This document shows positions 1 through 6,812 of a DNA stretch of 16,365 bases, one piece after another; positions within the stretch are counted from its first letter, which is position 1, and each line of letters starts with the position of its first letter. The DNA lies in contig JAYURJ010000066.1 of assembly GCA_043756275.1 (NCBI GenBank), positions 1-16,365 on the forward strand. Reading direction: 5' to 3'. The translations under genes were made by a program, and so were the position numbers. Below the pieces are notes generated by a model. The model saw only the letters and a program-made list of their open reading frames with translations. It did no database searches and was not told where the DNA came from. Origin of the DNA: UKL13-2 sp043756275. Its GTDB lineage: Bacteria > Pseudomonadota > Gammaproteobacteria > Burkholderiales > Usitatibacteraceae.

Positions 1-124
1 CGCCCTGACCTTCGGTTCCCGAGTAACGCATTCCCGCCTTGACCCGACGCGGGTTGAAACGAAATTGTCGGCTGCATGCGGCAGCTAAAGTGTCGAGGAG
101 GACATTGGTTTTTGCCGGATTCAT
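1..124 (-). CDS. Partial unknown reading frame running off the left edge
   Basis: A minus-strand frame opens with ATG at 124-122 and stays open for 41 codons to the window edge. It begins MNPAKTNVLLDTLAAAC and later reads FNPRRVKAGMRYSG. It starts one base after the TGA of the small frame at 126-227 (TGA-C-ATG), an arrangement typical of translational coupling. I see no independent Shine-Dalgarno site and recognise no family. It may be a genuine second gene of a two-gene unit. It could also be the continuation of a secreted protein whose signal peptide is encoded by the upstream frame, separated from it by a frameshift. Chance openness is also possible at this length, so confidence is low. 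Confidence 0.3.
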   Translation of the reverse strand, partial: MNPAKTNVLLDTLAAACSRQFRFNPRRVKAGMRYSGTEGQG

Positions 125-125
125 G

Positions 126-227
126 TCAGGTCGCATCCGCAGATGGGGACACTGCTGCCACCGCTATTGCCGCTATCGCGGCGACACCGTGGATCGGCCA
201 GAAAAATTTGTATTCGTTCTTGTGCAT
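126..227 (-). CDS. Possible 33-residue secreted or membrane peptide
   Basis: This 33-codon frame starts with ATG at 227-225 and ends in TGA at 128-126. It has a very good Shine-Dalgarno sequence, AAGGGGAG, five bases before the ATG. The product has a basic start (MHKNEYK), an alanine/isoleucine-rich hydrophobic stretch (GVAAIAAIAVAAV), and ends PSADAT. It therefore looks like a signal peptide with an A-D-A cleavage site, or a single short membrane helix. A candidate promoter lies upstream at 287-316. The product matches no small-protein family I know. It may be a real small protein, a leader peptide, or the signal peptide of a frameshifted gene continuing at 124. Confidence 0.4.
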   Translation of the reverse strand: MHKNEYKFFWPIHGVAAIAAIAVAAVSPSADAT

Positions 228-286
228 ATGTGCTCCCCTTTTTTGTGCCCAAGTCGCCGATTGTTACCGGGTGGGAGCAACTATCT

Positions 287-316
287 TATATTTTTCCGTG
301 ATGCGATGCTCGTCAA
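287..316 (-). promoter_or_regulatory. Candidate sigma70 promoter for the small frame at 126-227
   Basis: On the minus strand TTGACG (316-311) is followed after 18 bases by AATATA (292-287), with a TATAAG overlapping two bases further on. The match is fair rather than strong. Its position about 60 bases before the well-placed Shine-Dalgarno of the 33-codon frame is the main reason to list it. Confidence 0.25.
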
Positions 317-397
317 GGCAGCAGGCCTGGCAATCTGACGGCATGCTTTACGTCCTGCCTGAGGTCGGACTGCCGAACCGGGACGCGACTACACAAA

Positions 398-841
398 TTA
401 AGACATCACATTTGACTTGTGGAAGTACCGGTGCGGATGGTAAATGAACGCGGCATCGCCGTCTGCGACAAACGTGTCGCCGGTCTCGTTTTCAGCCACA
501 AGCCACCGAATCGTAGCAACGATGTCGCGCGCACTCATTTCAAGACGAAATCGCTCGCTGCCACCATCACCGAACAGTGCGAACTCCCATACGTATGGCC
601 GCGATTCCCGCGTGGCGACGGCTGTATTGGCCAGACTCGCCATGGAAAGTGACTGTTTGCCAGCTTGCGCGAGGCTGTCGATGCGCACTTGGATCGCACG
701 AGCCGTTTGAACAATCCGTGGCGAGCCGTTACGGTTGAGATAGTAGGCGCGGAATACATCCTGCGCGCCAAAGCCGACAAGGGTAATGTCGATGCCGCGC
801 GATTTTTTTAGGCTCACGTTTTTGATGTCGTACGTGGCCAT
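398..841 (-). CDS. Hypothetical protein, 147 residues
   Basis: I do not recognise this protein. From the chosen start it reads MATYDIKNVSLKKSRGIDITLVGFGAQDVFRA at the N-terminus (given here only to identify the start). It contains no long hydrophobic segment, so it is predicted cytoplasmic. The middle (residues about 82-120) alternates hydrophobic and charged residues (YVWEFALFGDG, RFRLEMSARDIVATIRWLV), as expected for a small alpha/beta domain. The frame stays open to an upstream ATG at 961, giving 187 residues. The extra 40 residues are low in hydrophobics and rich in Ser, Arg and Thr, so the later start is preferred, although its GGGAG lies directly against the ATG. It ends about 170 bases before the small frame at 227 on the same strand. 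No functional link is visible. Confidence 0.5.
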   Translation of the reverse strand: MATYDIKNVSLKKSRGIDITLVGFGAQDVFRAYYLNRNGSPRIVQTARAIQVRIDSLAQAGKQSLSMASLANTAVATRESRPYVWEFALFGDGGSERFRLEMSARDIVATIRWLVAENETGDTFVADGDAAFIYHPHRYFHKSNVMS

Positions 842-1042
842 CTCCCGACGTGGGTACTTATCTTCATGTGTCGCACTCGCCGTGTAGGAAGTTGCATAAC
901 ATTCGGATCGGCCCTCATCGCTCGAGCGCTTCAAGGATGCTTCACGCGATTGTGCATTCATGTGGCCGGACGTGTCATTGTCGAAAAACCAATGATCGTG
1001 GTCGCCGTATTAAAGTGACATCGGCCCTGCGCCCGACCTGAC

Positions 1043-1097
1043 GTAGGACGGCGCGCAGACTTTGCCACCTGTCGTCCTACAGGCGACAGTCGGCAAA
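1043..1097 (+). promoter_or_regulatory. Overlapping inverted repeats in the acyltransferase leader
   Basis: One hairpin is TTTGCC-AC-CTGTCG, a nine-base loop, then CGACAG-TC-GGCAAA (1061-1097), with 12 paired bases interrupted by one internal 2x2 mismatch. A second possible pairing, GTAGGACG (1043-1050) with CGTCCTAC (1073-1080), uses bases that form the left arm and loop of the first. The two folds cannot coexist. This is the geometry of an attenuator or antiterminator switch, but neither fold is followed by a U-run, so terminator function is not shown. Confidence 0.4.
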
Positions 1098-1121
1098 TAC
1101 AGGTTTGCGAAAGTTGCCAAC

Positions 1122-1139
1122 TGTGCGCAATGGCGCACA
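1122..1139 (+). promoter_or_regulatory. 7-4-7 inverted repeat before the acyltransferase gene
   Basis: TGTGCGC, AATG, GCGCACA forms a perfect dyad that ends 25 bases before the Shine-Dalgarno of the acyltransferase gene. It could be an operator or an mRNA hairpin. No T-run follows it. It is a separate element from the larger structure at 1043-1097. Confidence 0.35.
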
Positions 1140-1175
1140 ATGAAGACTTCATTTGCCGCACGCCTAAGGAGCAGC

Positions 1176-2570
1176 ATGAGCAAACTGTCTTTACTTGATC
1201 TGGGTTTTTTTATCGCTGAGACCGAGGCCAGCCCGAAACATGTGGCGGGCCTGCTGATTTGCAAGCGGCCACCCAAATCAACGGTCGGGTTTGCGAAAAA
1301 TCTTTACCGCGATTTCCTGACGTTTACCGACGTCAAGCCGCCGTTTAACCGCATTATCATTTTTTCCGCAACGGCAATGCCGCATTGGCAGGACGTTGAT
1401 GCGGTTGATCTCACGCAGCATATTTTTTATCACAAGCTCGCCAAGGGAAAAAACGACCAGCAAGCGCTATATGATTTTGTCGCCAGGCTGCATACGCCGA
1501 TGCTCGACCGCGCGAGGCCGCTTTGGGAGATTCATGTGATCGATGGACTGGCCGGCGGACGTTTTGCGTTGTATCAAAAGATGCATCACGCATATGCAGA
1601 TGGCGTGACCATGACGCGCTGGACGGCAGAGGGCATGGCGCATTCGCCTGATGATCTGGCACTCACACCGGTGTGGACGCTCAAGCATGGCGGGCACGCT
1701 GCCAAGCGCAAAAAACGCAGCCAGGAAATGATGCAATCGATGTGGAAGGAGGCGGGTGGCACAAGCCGTCGGCTGCTTGGCATCGGTCGTCTTGCGGCGA
1801 TGTTGTTTCTGGAAGGCGTCAAACTGACCAAGAATGCGATCGCACTGCCGTTTGTATCCATCGCCAAAACACCATTAACCGGACAGGTCACATCGGGACG
1901 CCAATTTACGACGGCGGGCGTGTCGATGGCGCGTGTGGATGAGATCCGCAAACGCACGCGCTCGACACTTAACCACGTCGCGCTTACCTGCCTCGACGGT
2001 GCGCTGCATCGTTATCTGAGTGATCAGGGCATCGAGCTCAAGCGCCCGATCACTATTCAAATGCCGGTCAATCTGCGCAAGGAAGGCGAAAAAACAGCGG
2101 GCAATAAAATCGGCATTATTCTGGTGGAGTTGTCGCTGCCAACGGACGACCCGTATGTGCGTCTACGTAACATTGGCTTTTCGTTGCGCAGTGTGCGCAC
2201 CATGATCGACAGCGTCGCACCCGAGGCCATCGAGTCGTACACTATCATCACCGGGCTGGTGGCACAGATAGCCGAAATGCTGAAGCTCTCCAACACATTG
2301 CCGCCGATGGGTAATACGCTCGTCTCCAATGTGCCCGGCCCCAGGGAGCATCTGTACATTAAAGGTGCCAAAGTCGAACAGATGCACCCCATCAGTACAC
2401 TGCCACCGAGCAACCTGCTCAACATCACTCTCTTCAGCTATGCGGGCGATCTTTTCTTTGGTCTCATCGCCACTGACGAATTACCTAACTTGCAGCGCTT
2501 GGGCGTGTATGTGCAGGAGGCATTTGCCGAGTTGGAAAACTCGGTGCGGGATGCGCATGCAGGTGTGTGA
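1176..2570 (+). CDS. Wax ester synthase/diacylglycerol O-acyltransferase (WS/DGAT)
   Basis: The enzyme transfers an acyl group from acyl-CoA to a fatty alcohol or diacylglycerol, making wax esters or triacylglycerol for storage lipid bodies. It is 464 residues long, the usual size for this family. The catalytic HHxxxDG motif is present as HHAYADG at residues 137-143, preceded by the conserved PLWEIHVIDGL (115-125). The C-terminal half carries NVPGPREHLYIKGA and the PPSNLLNITLFSYAG segment typical of the WES-type C-terminal domain. The start at 1176 has TAAGGAG four bases upstream. A longer in-frame reading from a TTG at 1062 would run through the leader hairpins and is not favoured. The enzyme is probably peripheral at the membrane or lipid droplet. 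It stands alone and converges on the prp operon. Substrate preference cannot be read from the sequence. Confidence 0.92.
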   Translation: MSKLSLLDLGFFIAETEASPKHVAGLLICKRPPKSTVGFAKNLYRDFLTFTDVKPPFNRIIIFSATAMPHWQDVDAVDLTQHIFYHKLAKGKNDQQALYDFVARLHTPMLDRARPLWEIHVIDGLAGGRFALYQKMHHAYADGVTMTRWTAEGMAHSPDDLALTPVWTLKHGGHAAKRKKRSQEMMQSMWKEAGGTSRRLLGIGRLAAMLFLEGVKLTKNAIALPFVSIAKTPLTGQVTSGRQFTTAGVSMARVDEIRKRTRSTLNHVALTCLDGALHRYLSDQGIELKRPITIQMPVNLRKEGEKTAGNKIGIILVELSLPTDDPYVRLRNIGFSLRSVRTMIDSVAPEAIESYTIITGLVAQIAEMLKLSNTLPPMGNTLVSNVPGPREHLYIKGAKVEQMHPISTLPPSNLLNITLFSYAGDLFFGLIATDELPNLQRLGVYVQEAFAELENSVRDAHAGV

Positions 2571-2601
2571 GGGAATTTAGTAACCTTCTAAAAACCTTTA
2601 A

Positions 2602-2616
2602 TCCGTTCGCCCTGAG
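2602..2616 (+). repeat. Half REP element at the edge of an IS remnant
   Basis: TCCGTTCGCCCTGAG matches, at 14 of 15 bases, one half of the complete REP element at 6674-6700 read on the other strand. The match stops abruptly after CTGAG, where the rest of the repeat (CCTGTCGAAGGA) would be expected. The 3' end of a transposase begins about ten bases further on. The inverted octamers AAACCTTT (2592-2599) and AAAGGTTT (2634-2641) flank this junction. Confidence 0.6.
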
Positions 2617-2626
2617 ATTCTATGGT

Positions 2627-2758
2627 TTATGTCAAAGGTTTGGACACCGTACTGCGATCAAAGGGCGTATGGTTCTTGAACATGGCAAATGCGATTCGCA
2701 GGATACGCCTGGCGATGATGACAATGGCTTCGATGCCGCTGAAGCCTTTGCTGCTCTC
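2627..2758 (-). pseudogene. 3'-terminal remnant of an IS110-family transposase
   Basis: The minus strand is open from 2758 to TAA at 2629-2627 and reads ESSKGFSGIEAIVIIARR, ILRIAFAMFKN, HTPFDRSTVSKPLT. This resembles the extreme C-terminus of IS110/IS1111-type transposases (Transposase_20 domain, typically a Gly-Lys stretch, then an AivavARKlLriawamlk pattern, then a PyD/PFD ending). Only about 43 codons survive. The frame before 2758 lies inside the end of prpF in another reading frame and no longer looks like transposase, so the 5' part of the element has been deleted. The remnant cannot encode a functional enzyme. Family assignment rests on motif resemblance by eye. Confidence 0.6.
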
Positions 2759-3962
2759 ACAAAGCGTCGCCCGGCACACGCACCCAGCCTTCCATTAACA
2801 CGCGTGCACTGCGGCTCATGATGGCCTTGGTCACGACCCAGTCGCCGTCTTTCTCGGTCGCCTCAGCGCCAACGCGAAGCGTGCCCGAGGGATGACCGAA
2901 GCGAACTGCATTGCGTGCGACACCGCCCGCTGCCGTATTCACCAGCGTGCCCGGAATGGCCGCAGCCGTCCCGATAGCCACTGCCGCCGTACCCATCATG
3001 GCGTGATGCAGCTTGCCCATCGACATGGCACGAACCAACACGTCAATACTTGCCGCAGCAACTGCCTTGCCGCTCGATGATACGTAATCAACCGGTTTGG
3101 CCACAAAGGCGACTTTGGGCGTGTGCTGGCGCTTTGCGGCTTCTTCAATGTGTTTGATGAGCCCCATGCGTACAGCACCATGGGCGCGAATCGACTCAAA
3201 TTTCGCCAGCGCTTTTGCGTCGCTGTTGATTGCGTCCTGCAGCTCAGTACCGGTGTAGCCGATCGCTTCAGCATTCACGAAAATAGTCGGGATGCCGGCG
3301 TTGATCATTGTGACTTTCAACATGCCGATCCCCGGTATATCGAGATCATCGACCAGGTTGCCGGTGGGGAACATCGAGCCGCCTGCTTTTGCGTCACCCG
3401 CGCTTTCTGCTTCGGCAGCAGGGTCGATGAATTCCAACTGCACTTCGGCTGCAGGAAAAGTCACGCCGTCAAGTTCAAAGTCACCCGTCTCCTGCACCTG
3501 GCCATTGCTGATAGGCACATGCGACATGATCGTCTTGCTGATATTGGCCTGCCAGATGCGAATGATCGCAATGCCGTTCTGCGGGATACGCGATGCATCG
3601 ACCAAGCTATTGCTAATGGCATACGGCCCCACCGCCGCGCTGAGGTTGCCGCAATTGCCACTCCAGTCGACGAAGGCGCTGTCAATGGAGACCTGACCGA
3701 AGAGGTAATCGACATCGTGATCCGGGCGACTGCTTTTGGAAAGAATCACGGTTTTGCTGGTGCTGGATGTCGCAGCACCCATGCCATCGATCTGCTTGCC
3801 GTATGCATCGGGGCTGCCGATGACGCGCAGCAGCAGGGCGTCGCGCGCGGGACCTGCCACCTGCGCAGAGGCGGGCAGATCCTGCAGGCGAAAGAACACG
3901 CCCTTGCTGGTACCGCCGCGCATGTAAGTAGCGGGGATTTTGATTTGTGGGGCGAAGGTCAT
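2757..3962 (-). CDS. prpF: 2-methylaconitate isomerase, AcnD accessory protein PrpF
   Basis: PrpF interconverts 2-methyl-trans-aconitate, formed by AcnD, and 2-methyl-cis-aconitate, so that the second hydration to 2-methylisocitrate can proceed. The protein is 401 residues from the chosen start (MTFAPQIKIPATYMRGG), full length for the family. The signature TYMRGGTSKGVFF is at residues 12-24. The conserved Lys (K70, in STSKT) and Cys (C104, in GNCGNLSAAVG) correspond to the active-site Lys and Cys of characterised PrpF. An in-frame ATG at 4019 would add 19 Ser/Thr-rich residues and has no Shine-Dalgarno. The 3962 start has AGGT upstream. It is the last gene of the train, 65 bases after acnD. 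Its stop codon directly abuts the IS110 remnant, and the C-terminus (GWVRVPGDAL) looks complete. Confidence 0.95.
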   Translation of the reverse strand: MTFAPQIKIPATYMRGGTSKGVFFRLQDLPASAQVAGPARDALLLRVIGSPDAYGKQIDGMGAATSSTSKTVILSKSSRPDHDVDYLFGQVSIDSAFVDWSGNCGNLSAAVGPYAISNSLVDASRIPQNGIAIIRIWQANISKTIMSHVPISNGQVQETGDFELDGVTFPAAEVQLEFIDPAAEAESAGDAKAGGSMFPTGNLVDDLDIPGIGMLKVTMINAGIPTIFVNAEAIGYTGTELQDAINSDAKALAKFESIRAHGAVRMGLIKHIEEAAKRQHTPKVAFVAKPVDYVSSSGKAVAAASIDVLVRAMSMGKLHHAMMGTAAVAIGTAAAIPGTLVNTAAGGVARNAVRFGHPSGTLRVGAEATEKDGDWVVTKAIMSRSARVLMEGWVRVPGDAL

Positions 3963-4027
3963 GTTTACCTGTGAAGACGTGGTTGTGCTTGATGAAAGGA
4001 CAAATGTGGCGCCTGTCATGATGAAAT

Positions 4028-6622
4028 CTATGCAGCCTTCGCCGACTCCAGAAAATCATTGGCGAATCGCTGCAGCACACCACCCGCTTCATAAATCGAC
4101 AGTTCCTCTGCCGTATCAAGACGGCAGGTCACCGGCACCTCGATGATCTCACCGTTGGTGCGGCTGATGAGGAGCGTGAGGGTGGCGCGCGGGGTGCGTT
4201 CGCCGATCACATCGAATGTTTCGGTGCCGTCGATGGCGAGCGTCTTGCGGTTTACACCCGGCTTGAACTCCAGCGGCAGCACACCCATGCCAACGAGATT
4301 GGTGCGGTGGATGCGCTCGAATCCCTCGGCGACGATGGCCTCCACGCCAGCGAGCCGTACACCTTTGGCAGCCCAATCGCGCGAGGAACCCTGGCCGTAA
4401 TCGGCACCGGCGATGATGATGAGCGGCTGCTTCCGGTGCATGTAGGTTTCAATGGCTTCCCACATGCGGCTGATTCGTCCTTCAGGCTCGATGCGCGCGA
4501 GGGAGCCTGGTTTGACCACGCCGTCAACCAGCACCATTTCATTTTTCAGCGTGGGATTGGCAAACGTGGCGCGCTGCGCGGTGAGGTGATCGCCGCGATG
4601 GGTTGCGTAGGAGTTGAAATCCTCCTCCGGCAGTCCCATTTTGGTGAGGTACTCGCCAGCCGCGCTATTGGCCATGATGGCGTTGGATGGTGACAGGTGA
4701 TCGGTGGTGATGTTGTCGCCTAATACCGCCAGCGGTCGCATGCCCTTCAATGTGCGAACGCCGGCGAGAGCGCCTTCCCAGTACGGCGGGCGACGGATGT
4801 AGGTGCTGGGCGCACGCCAATCGTAAAGCGGACTGACCTTGACGCCCTTGTCCGATTGCGCAGCGAACATCGGGATGTACACCTTGCGGAATTGTTCCGG
4901 CTTCACGCTCGATTCCACGATGGCGTCAATCTCTGCGTCATCGGGCCACAGGTCTTTGAGCAGGATCGGCTTGCCGTCGGCAGACGTGCCCAGCACATCC
5001 TTCTCGATGTCGAAACGGATTGTGCCGGCAATCGCGTACGCCACCACCAGTGGCGGTGAAGCGAGGAAAGCCTGCTTGGCATAGGGGTGGATTCGGCCGT
5101 CGAAGTTGCGATTGCCGGAAAGGACAGCGGTCGCATACAGGTCGCGGTCGATGATTTCCTTTTGGATCACCGGGTCGAGCGCGCCCGACATGCCATTGCA
5201 GGTGGTGCAGGCAAATCCGACCACACCGAAGCCCAGCTTCTCCAGTTCCGGCAGCAACCCGGCTTCTTCAAGATAGAGCGCTACAGTCTTCGATCCCGGG
5301 GCCAGCGAGCTCTTCACCCACGGTTTGCGGACGAGCCCAAGTCGGTTCGCGTTGCGCGCCAAGAGACCAGCAGCAATCATGTTGCGCGGATTGTTGGTAT
5401 TGGTGCAACTGGTGATGGCGGCGATGATGACGGCGCCATCGGGCATCAGGCCGGGTTCATTCTCGACCACGCCGGAAATGCCGCGCGCGGCAAGATCCGA
5501 TGTCGATACGCGCGCATGCGGATTTGATGGTCCGGCCATGCTGCGTACGACGGAAGACAGATCGTAAGTCAGGACGCGTTCGTACATGGCGGTTTTCAGG
5601 CTGTCAGCCCACAGCCCGGTGTGCTTTGCATAGAGTTCCACCAGCTTTACCAGCTCATCGTCGCGACCGGTTAGTTTCAAATACTTGATCGTCTGCTCAT
5701 CAATTGAGAACATCGCTGCAGTCGCACCAAATTCCGGCGCCATATTCGAAATCGTGGCGCGGTCTCCCAGCGTGAGATTGGTAGAGCCTTCACCATAAAA
5801 CTCCAGGTAGGCGGAGACCACGCGCTGCTTCCTCAGGAATTCGGTAAGCGACAACACGATGTCGGTGGCGGTGATGCCCGGCTGCGGCTTGCCCGTTAGT
5901 TCCACGCCGACGATGTCCGGCAGGCGCATCCACGAGGCACGGCCCAGCATCACGGTTTCCGCTTCCAGTCCGCCCACGCCGACTGCAATCACGCCCAGCG
6001 CATCGACCATCGGCGTATGGCTGTCAGTGCCTACCAGCGTATCGGGAAAGGCCACGCCGTCTTGCACCTGCACCACCGGCGACATGCGCTCGAGATTGAT
6101 CTGATGAAGAATGCCATTGCCCGGCGGGATCACATCGACATTGCGAAACGCCTGCTTGGTCCAGTTGATAAAGTGAAAGCGATCTTCATTGCGGCGGTCT
6201 TCGATTGCACGATTCTTGTCGAACGCCTGCTCATCATTGCCGCCACATTCGACGGCCAGTGAATGATCGACCACCAGTTGCGTCGGCACGACCGGATTGA
6301 CCAATGATGGGTCACCGCCTTGCGCGGCAATCGCATCGCGCAAGCCGGCCAGATCGACCAGTGCGGTCTGCCCCAAGATGTCGTGGCACACCACGCGCGC
6401 CGGAAACCACGGGAAATCCAGTTCACGTTTGCGCTCAATCAACTGCCTCAGATAATCATTAAGCATCGCCGGTTCGCAACGCCGCACCAGATTTTCTGCC
6501 AGTACGCGCGATGTGTATGGCAACTTGTCGTAGGCACCGGGCTGGATCGCATCGACTGCCGCACGCGCGTCGAAGAACGAAAGGCTGGTGCCGGGAAGCG
6601 GTTTGCGAAATGCAGTGTTCAT
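4028..6622 (-). CDS. acnD: 2-methylcitrate dehydratase, Fe/S-dependent, AcnD
   Basis: AcnD is an aconitase-family [4Fe-4S] enzyme that dehydrates 2-methylcitrate to 2-methyl-trans-aconitate and needs PrpF. It replaces PrpD in many beta- and gammaproteobacteria. The protein is 864 residues from the ATG at 6622 (MNTAFRKPLPGTSLSFFDAR). The three cluster ligands fit the aconitase spacing: C406 in ITSCTNTNNP, then C472 and C475 in GFACTTCNG. The swivel domain contains the GADYGQGSSRDWAAKG motif near the C-terminus. The frame is open to 6703, but that extension is the translated REP repeat (SVRPEPVEG), so the later start is chosen. Pairing with prpF and prpC identifies it as AcnD rather than a housekeeping aconitase A. 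The REP element lies between it and prpC. Confidence 0.95.
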   Translation of the reverse strand: MNTAFRKPLPGTSLSFFDARAAVDAIQPGAYDKLPYTSRVLAENLVRRCEPAMLNDYLRQLIERKRELDFPWFPARVVCHDILGQTALVDLAGLRDAIAAQGGDPSLVNPVVPTQLVVDHSLAVECGGNDEQAFDKNRAIEDRRNEDRFHFINWTKQAFRNVDVIPPGNGILHQINLERMSPVVQVQDGVAFPDTLVGTDSHTPMVDALGVIAVGVGGLEAETVMLGRASWMRLPDIVGVELTGKPQPGITATDIVLSLTEFLRKQRVVSAYLEFYGEGSTNLTLGDRATISNMAPEFGATAAMFSIDEQTIKYLKLTGRDDELVKLVELYAKHTGLWADSLKTAMYERVLTYDLSSVVRSMAGPSNPHARVSTSDLAARGISGVVENEPGLMPDGAVIIAAITSCTNTNNPRNMIAAGLLARNANRLGLVRKPWVKSSLAPGSKTVALYLEEAGLLPELEKLGFGVVGFACTTCNGMSGALDPVIQKEIIDRDLYATAVLSGNRNFDGRIHPYAKQAFLASPPLVVAYAIAGTIRFDIEKDVLGTSADGKPILLKDLWPDDAEIDAIVESSVKPEQFRKVYIPMFAAQSDKGVKVSPLYDWRAPSTYIRRPPYWEGALAGVRTLKGMRPLAVLGDNITTDHLSPSNAIMANSAAGEYLTKMGLPEEDFNSYATHRGDHLTAQRATFANPTLKNEMVLVDGVVKPGSLARIEPEGRISRMWEAIETYMHRKQPLIIIAGADYGQGSSRDWAAKGVRLAGVEAIVAEGFERIHRTNLVGMGVLPLEFKPGVNRKTLAIDGTETFDVIGERTPRATLTLLISRTNGEIIEVPVTCRLDTAEELSIYEAGGVLQRFANDFLESAKAA

Positions 6623-6673
6623 GTTGATTCCACGAGGCGGGAGGCGGTTGGAGCGAGGGAACCTTTGATCAAG

Positions 6674-6754
6674 TCCTTCGACAGGCTCAGGACGAACGGA
6701 CACCTATTGATTCCGTTCGTGGTGAGCTTGGCCTGTGCTGAGCCTGTCGAAGCA
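6674..6754. repeat. Paired REP elements forming a large inverted repeat
   Basis: Two REP-like units face each other. The outer arms TTCGACAGGCTCAG (6677-6690) and CTGAGCCTGTCGAA (6738-6751) are perfectly complementary. The inner arms ACGAACGGA (6692-6700) and TCCGTTCGT (6712-6720) also pair, around an 11-base loop, with a 17-base bulge on one side (6721-6737). The sequence is of the widespread family that, when translated, gives peptides such as RPEPVEG. It lies in the prpC-acnD spacer within the operon. It could stabilise the upstream prpC message or lower acnD expression, but this is not shown. Confidence 0.9.
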
Positions 6755-6812
6755 TCGAACCACATTCAAATTAGACCTAATCAGAGTTTCTCTAGATGGA
6801 TAACGACAGGTA

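Larger units (their letters stand above)
842..1175. other. Divergent intergenic region rich in inverted repeats
   Basis: This 334-base gap separates the minus-strand unknown gene from the plus-strand acyltransferase. The left part could be the N-terminal extension of the unknown gene (to 961). The right part holds three inverted repeats close to the acyltransferase start, listed separately. No convincing -35/-10 pair was found on either strand by eye. Confidence 0.5.

Noticed and set aside
1062..1175. 38-residue N-terminal extension of the acyltransferase from a TTG start
   Set aside because: It runs through the leader hairpins, lacks family similarity, and the ATG at 1176 has a clear TAAGGAG and the typical MSKLSLLDLGFF start.
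2571..2626. Rho-independent terminator between the acyltransferase gene and prpF
   Set aside because: The AAACCTTT/AAAGGTTT pair is AT-rich with a 34-base loop and no T-run, so a terminator is not supported.
3123..3974. Plus-strand open frame of 283 codons across prpF
   Set aside because: It is antisense to a clear prpF and its translation has no recognisable features.
6623..6703. N-terminal extension of AcnD beginning SVRPEPVEG
   Set aside because: It is the translation of the REP repeat. The conserved protein begins at the ATG at 6622, and no ribosome site supports 6703.
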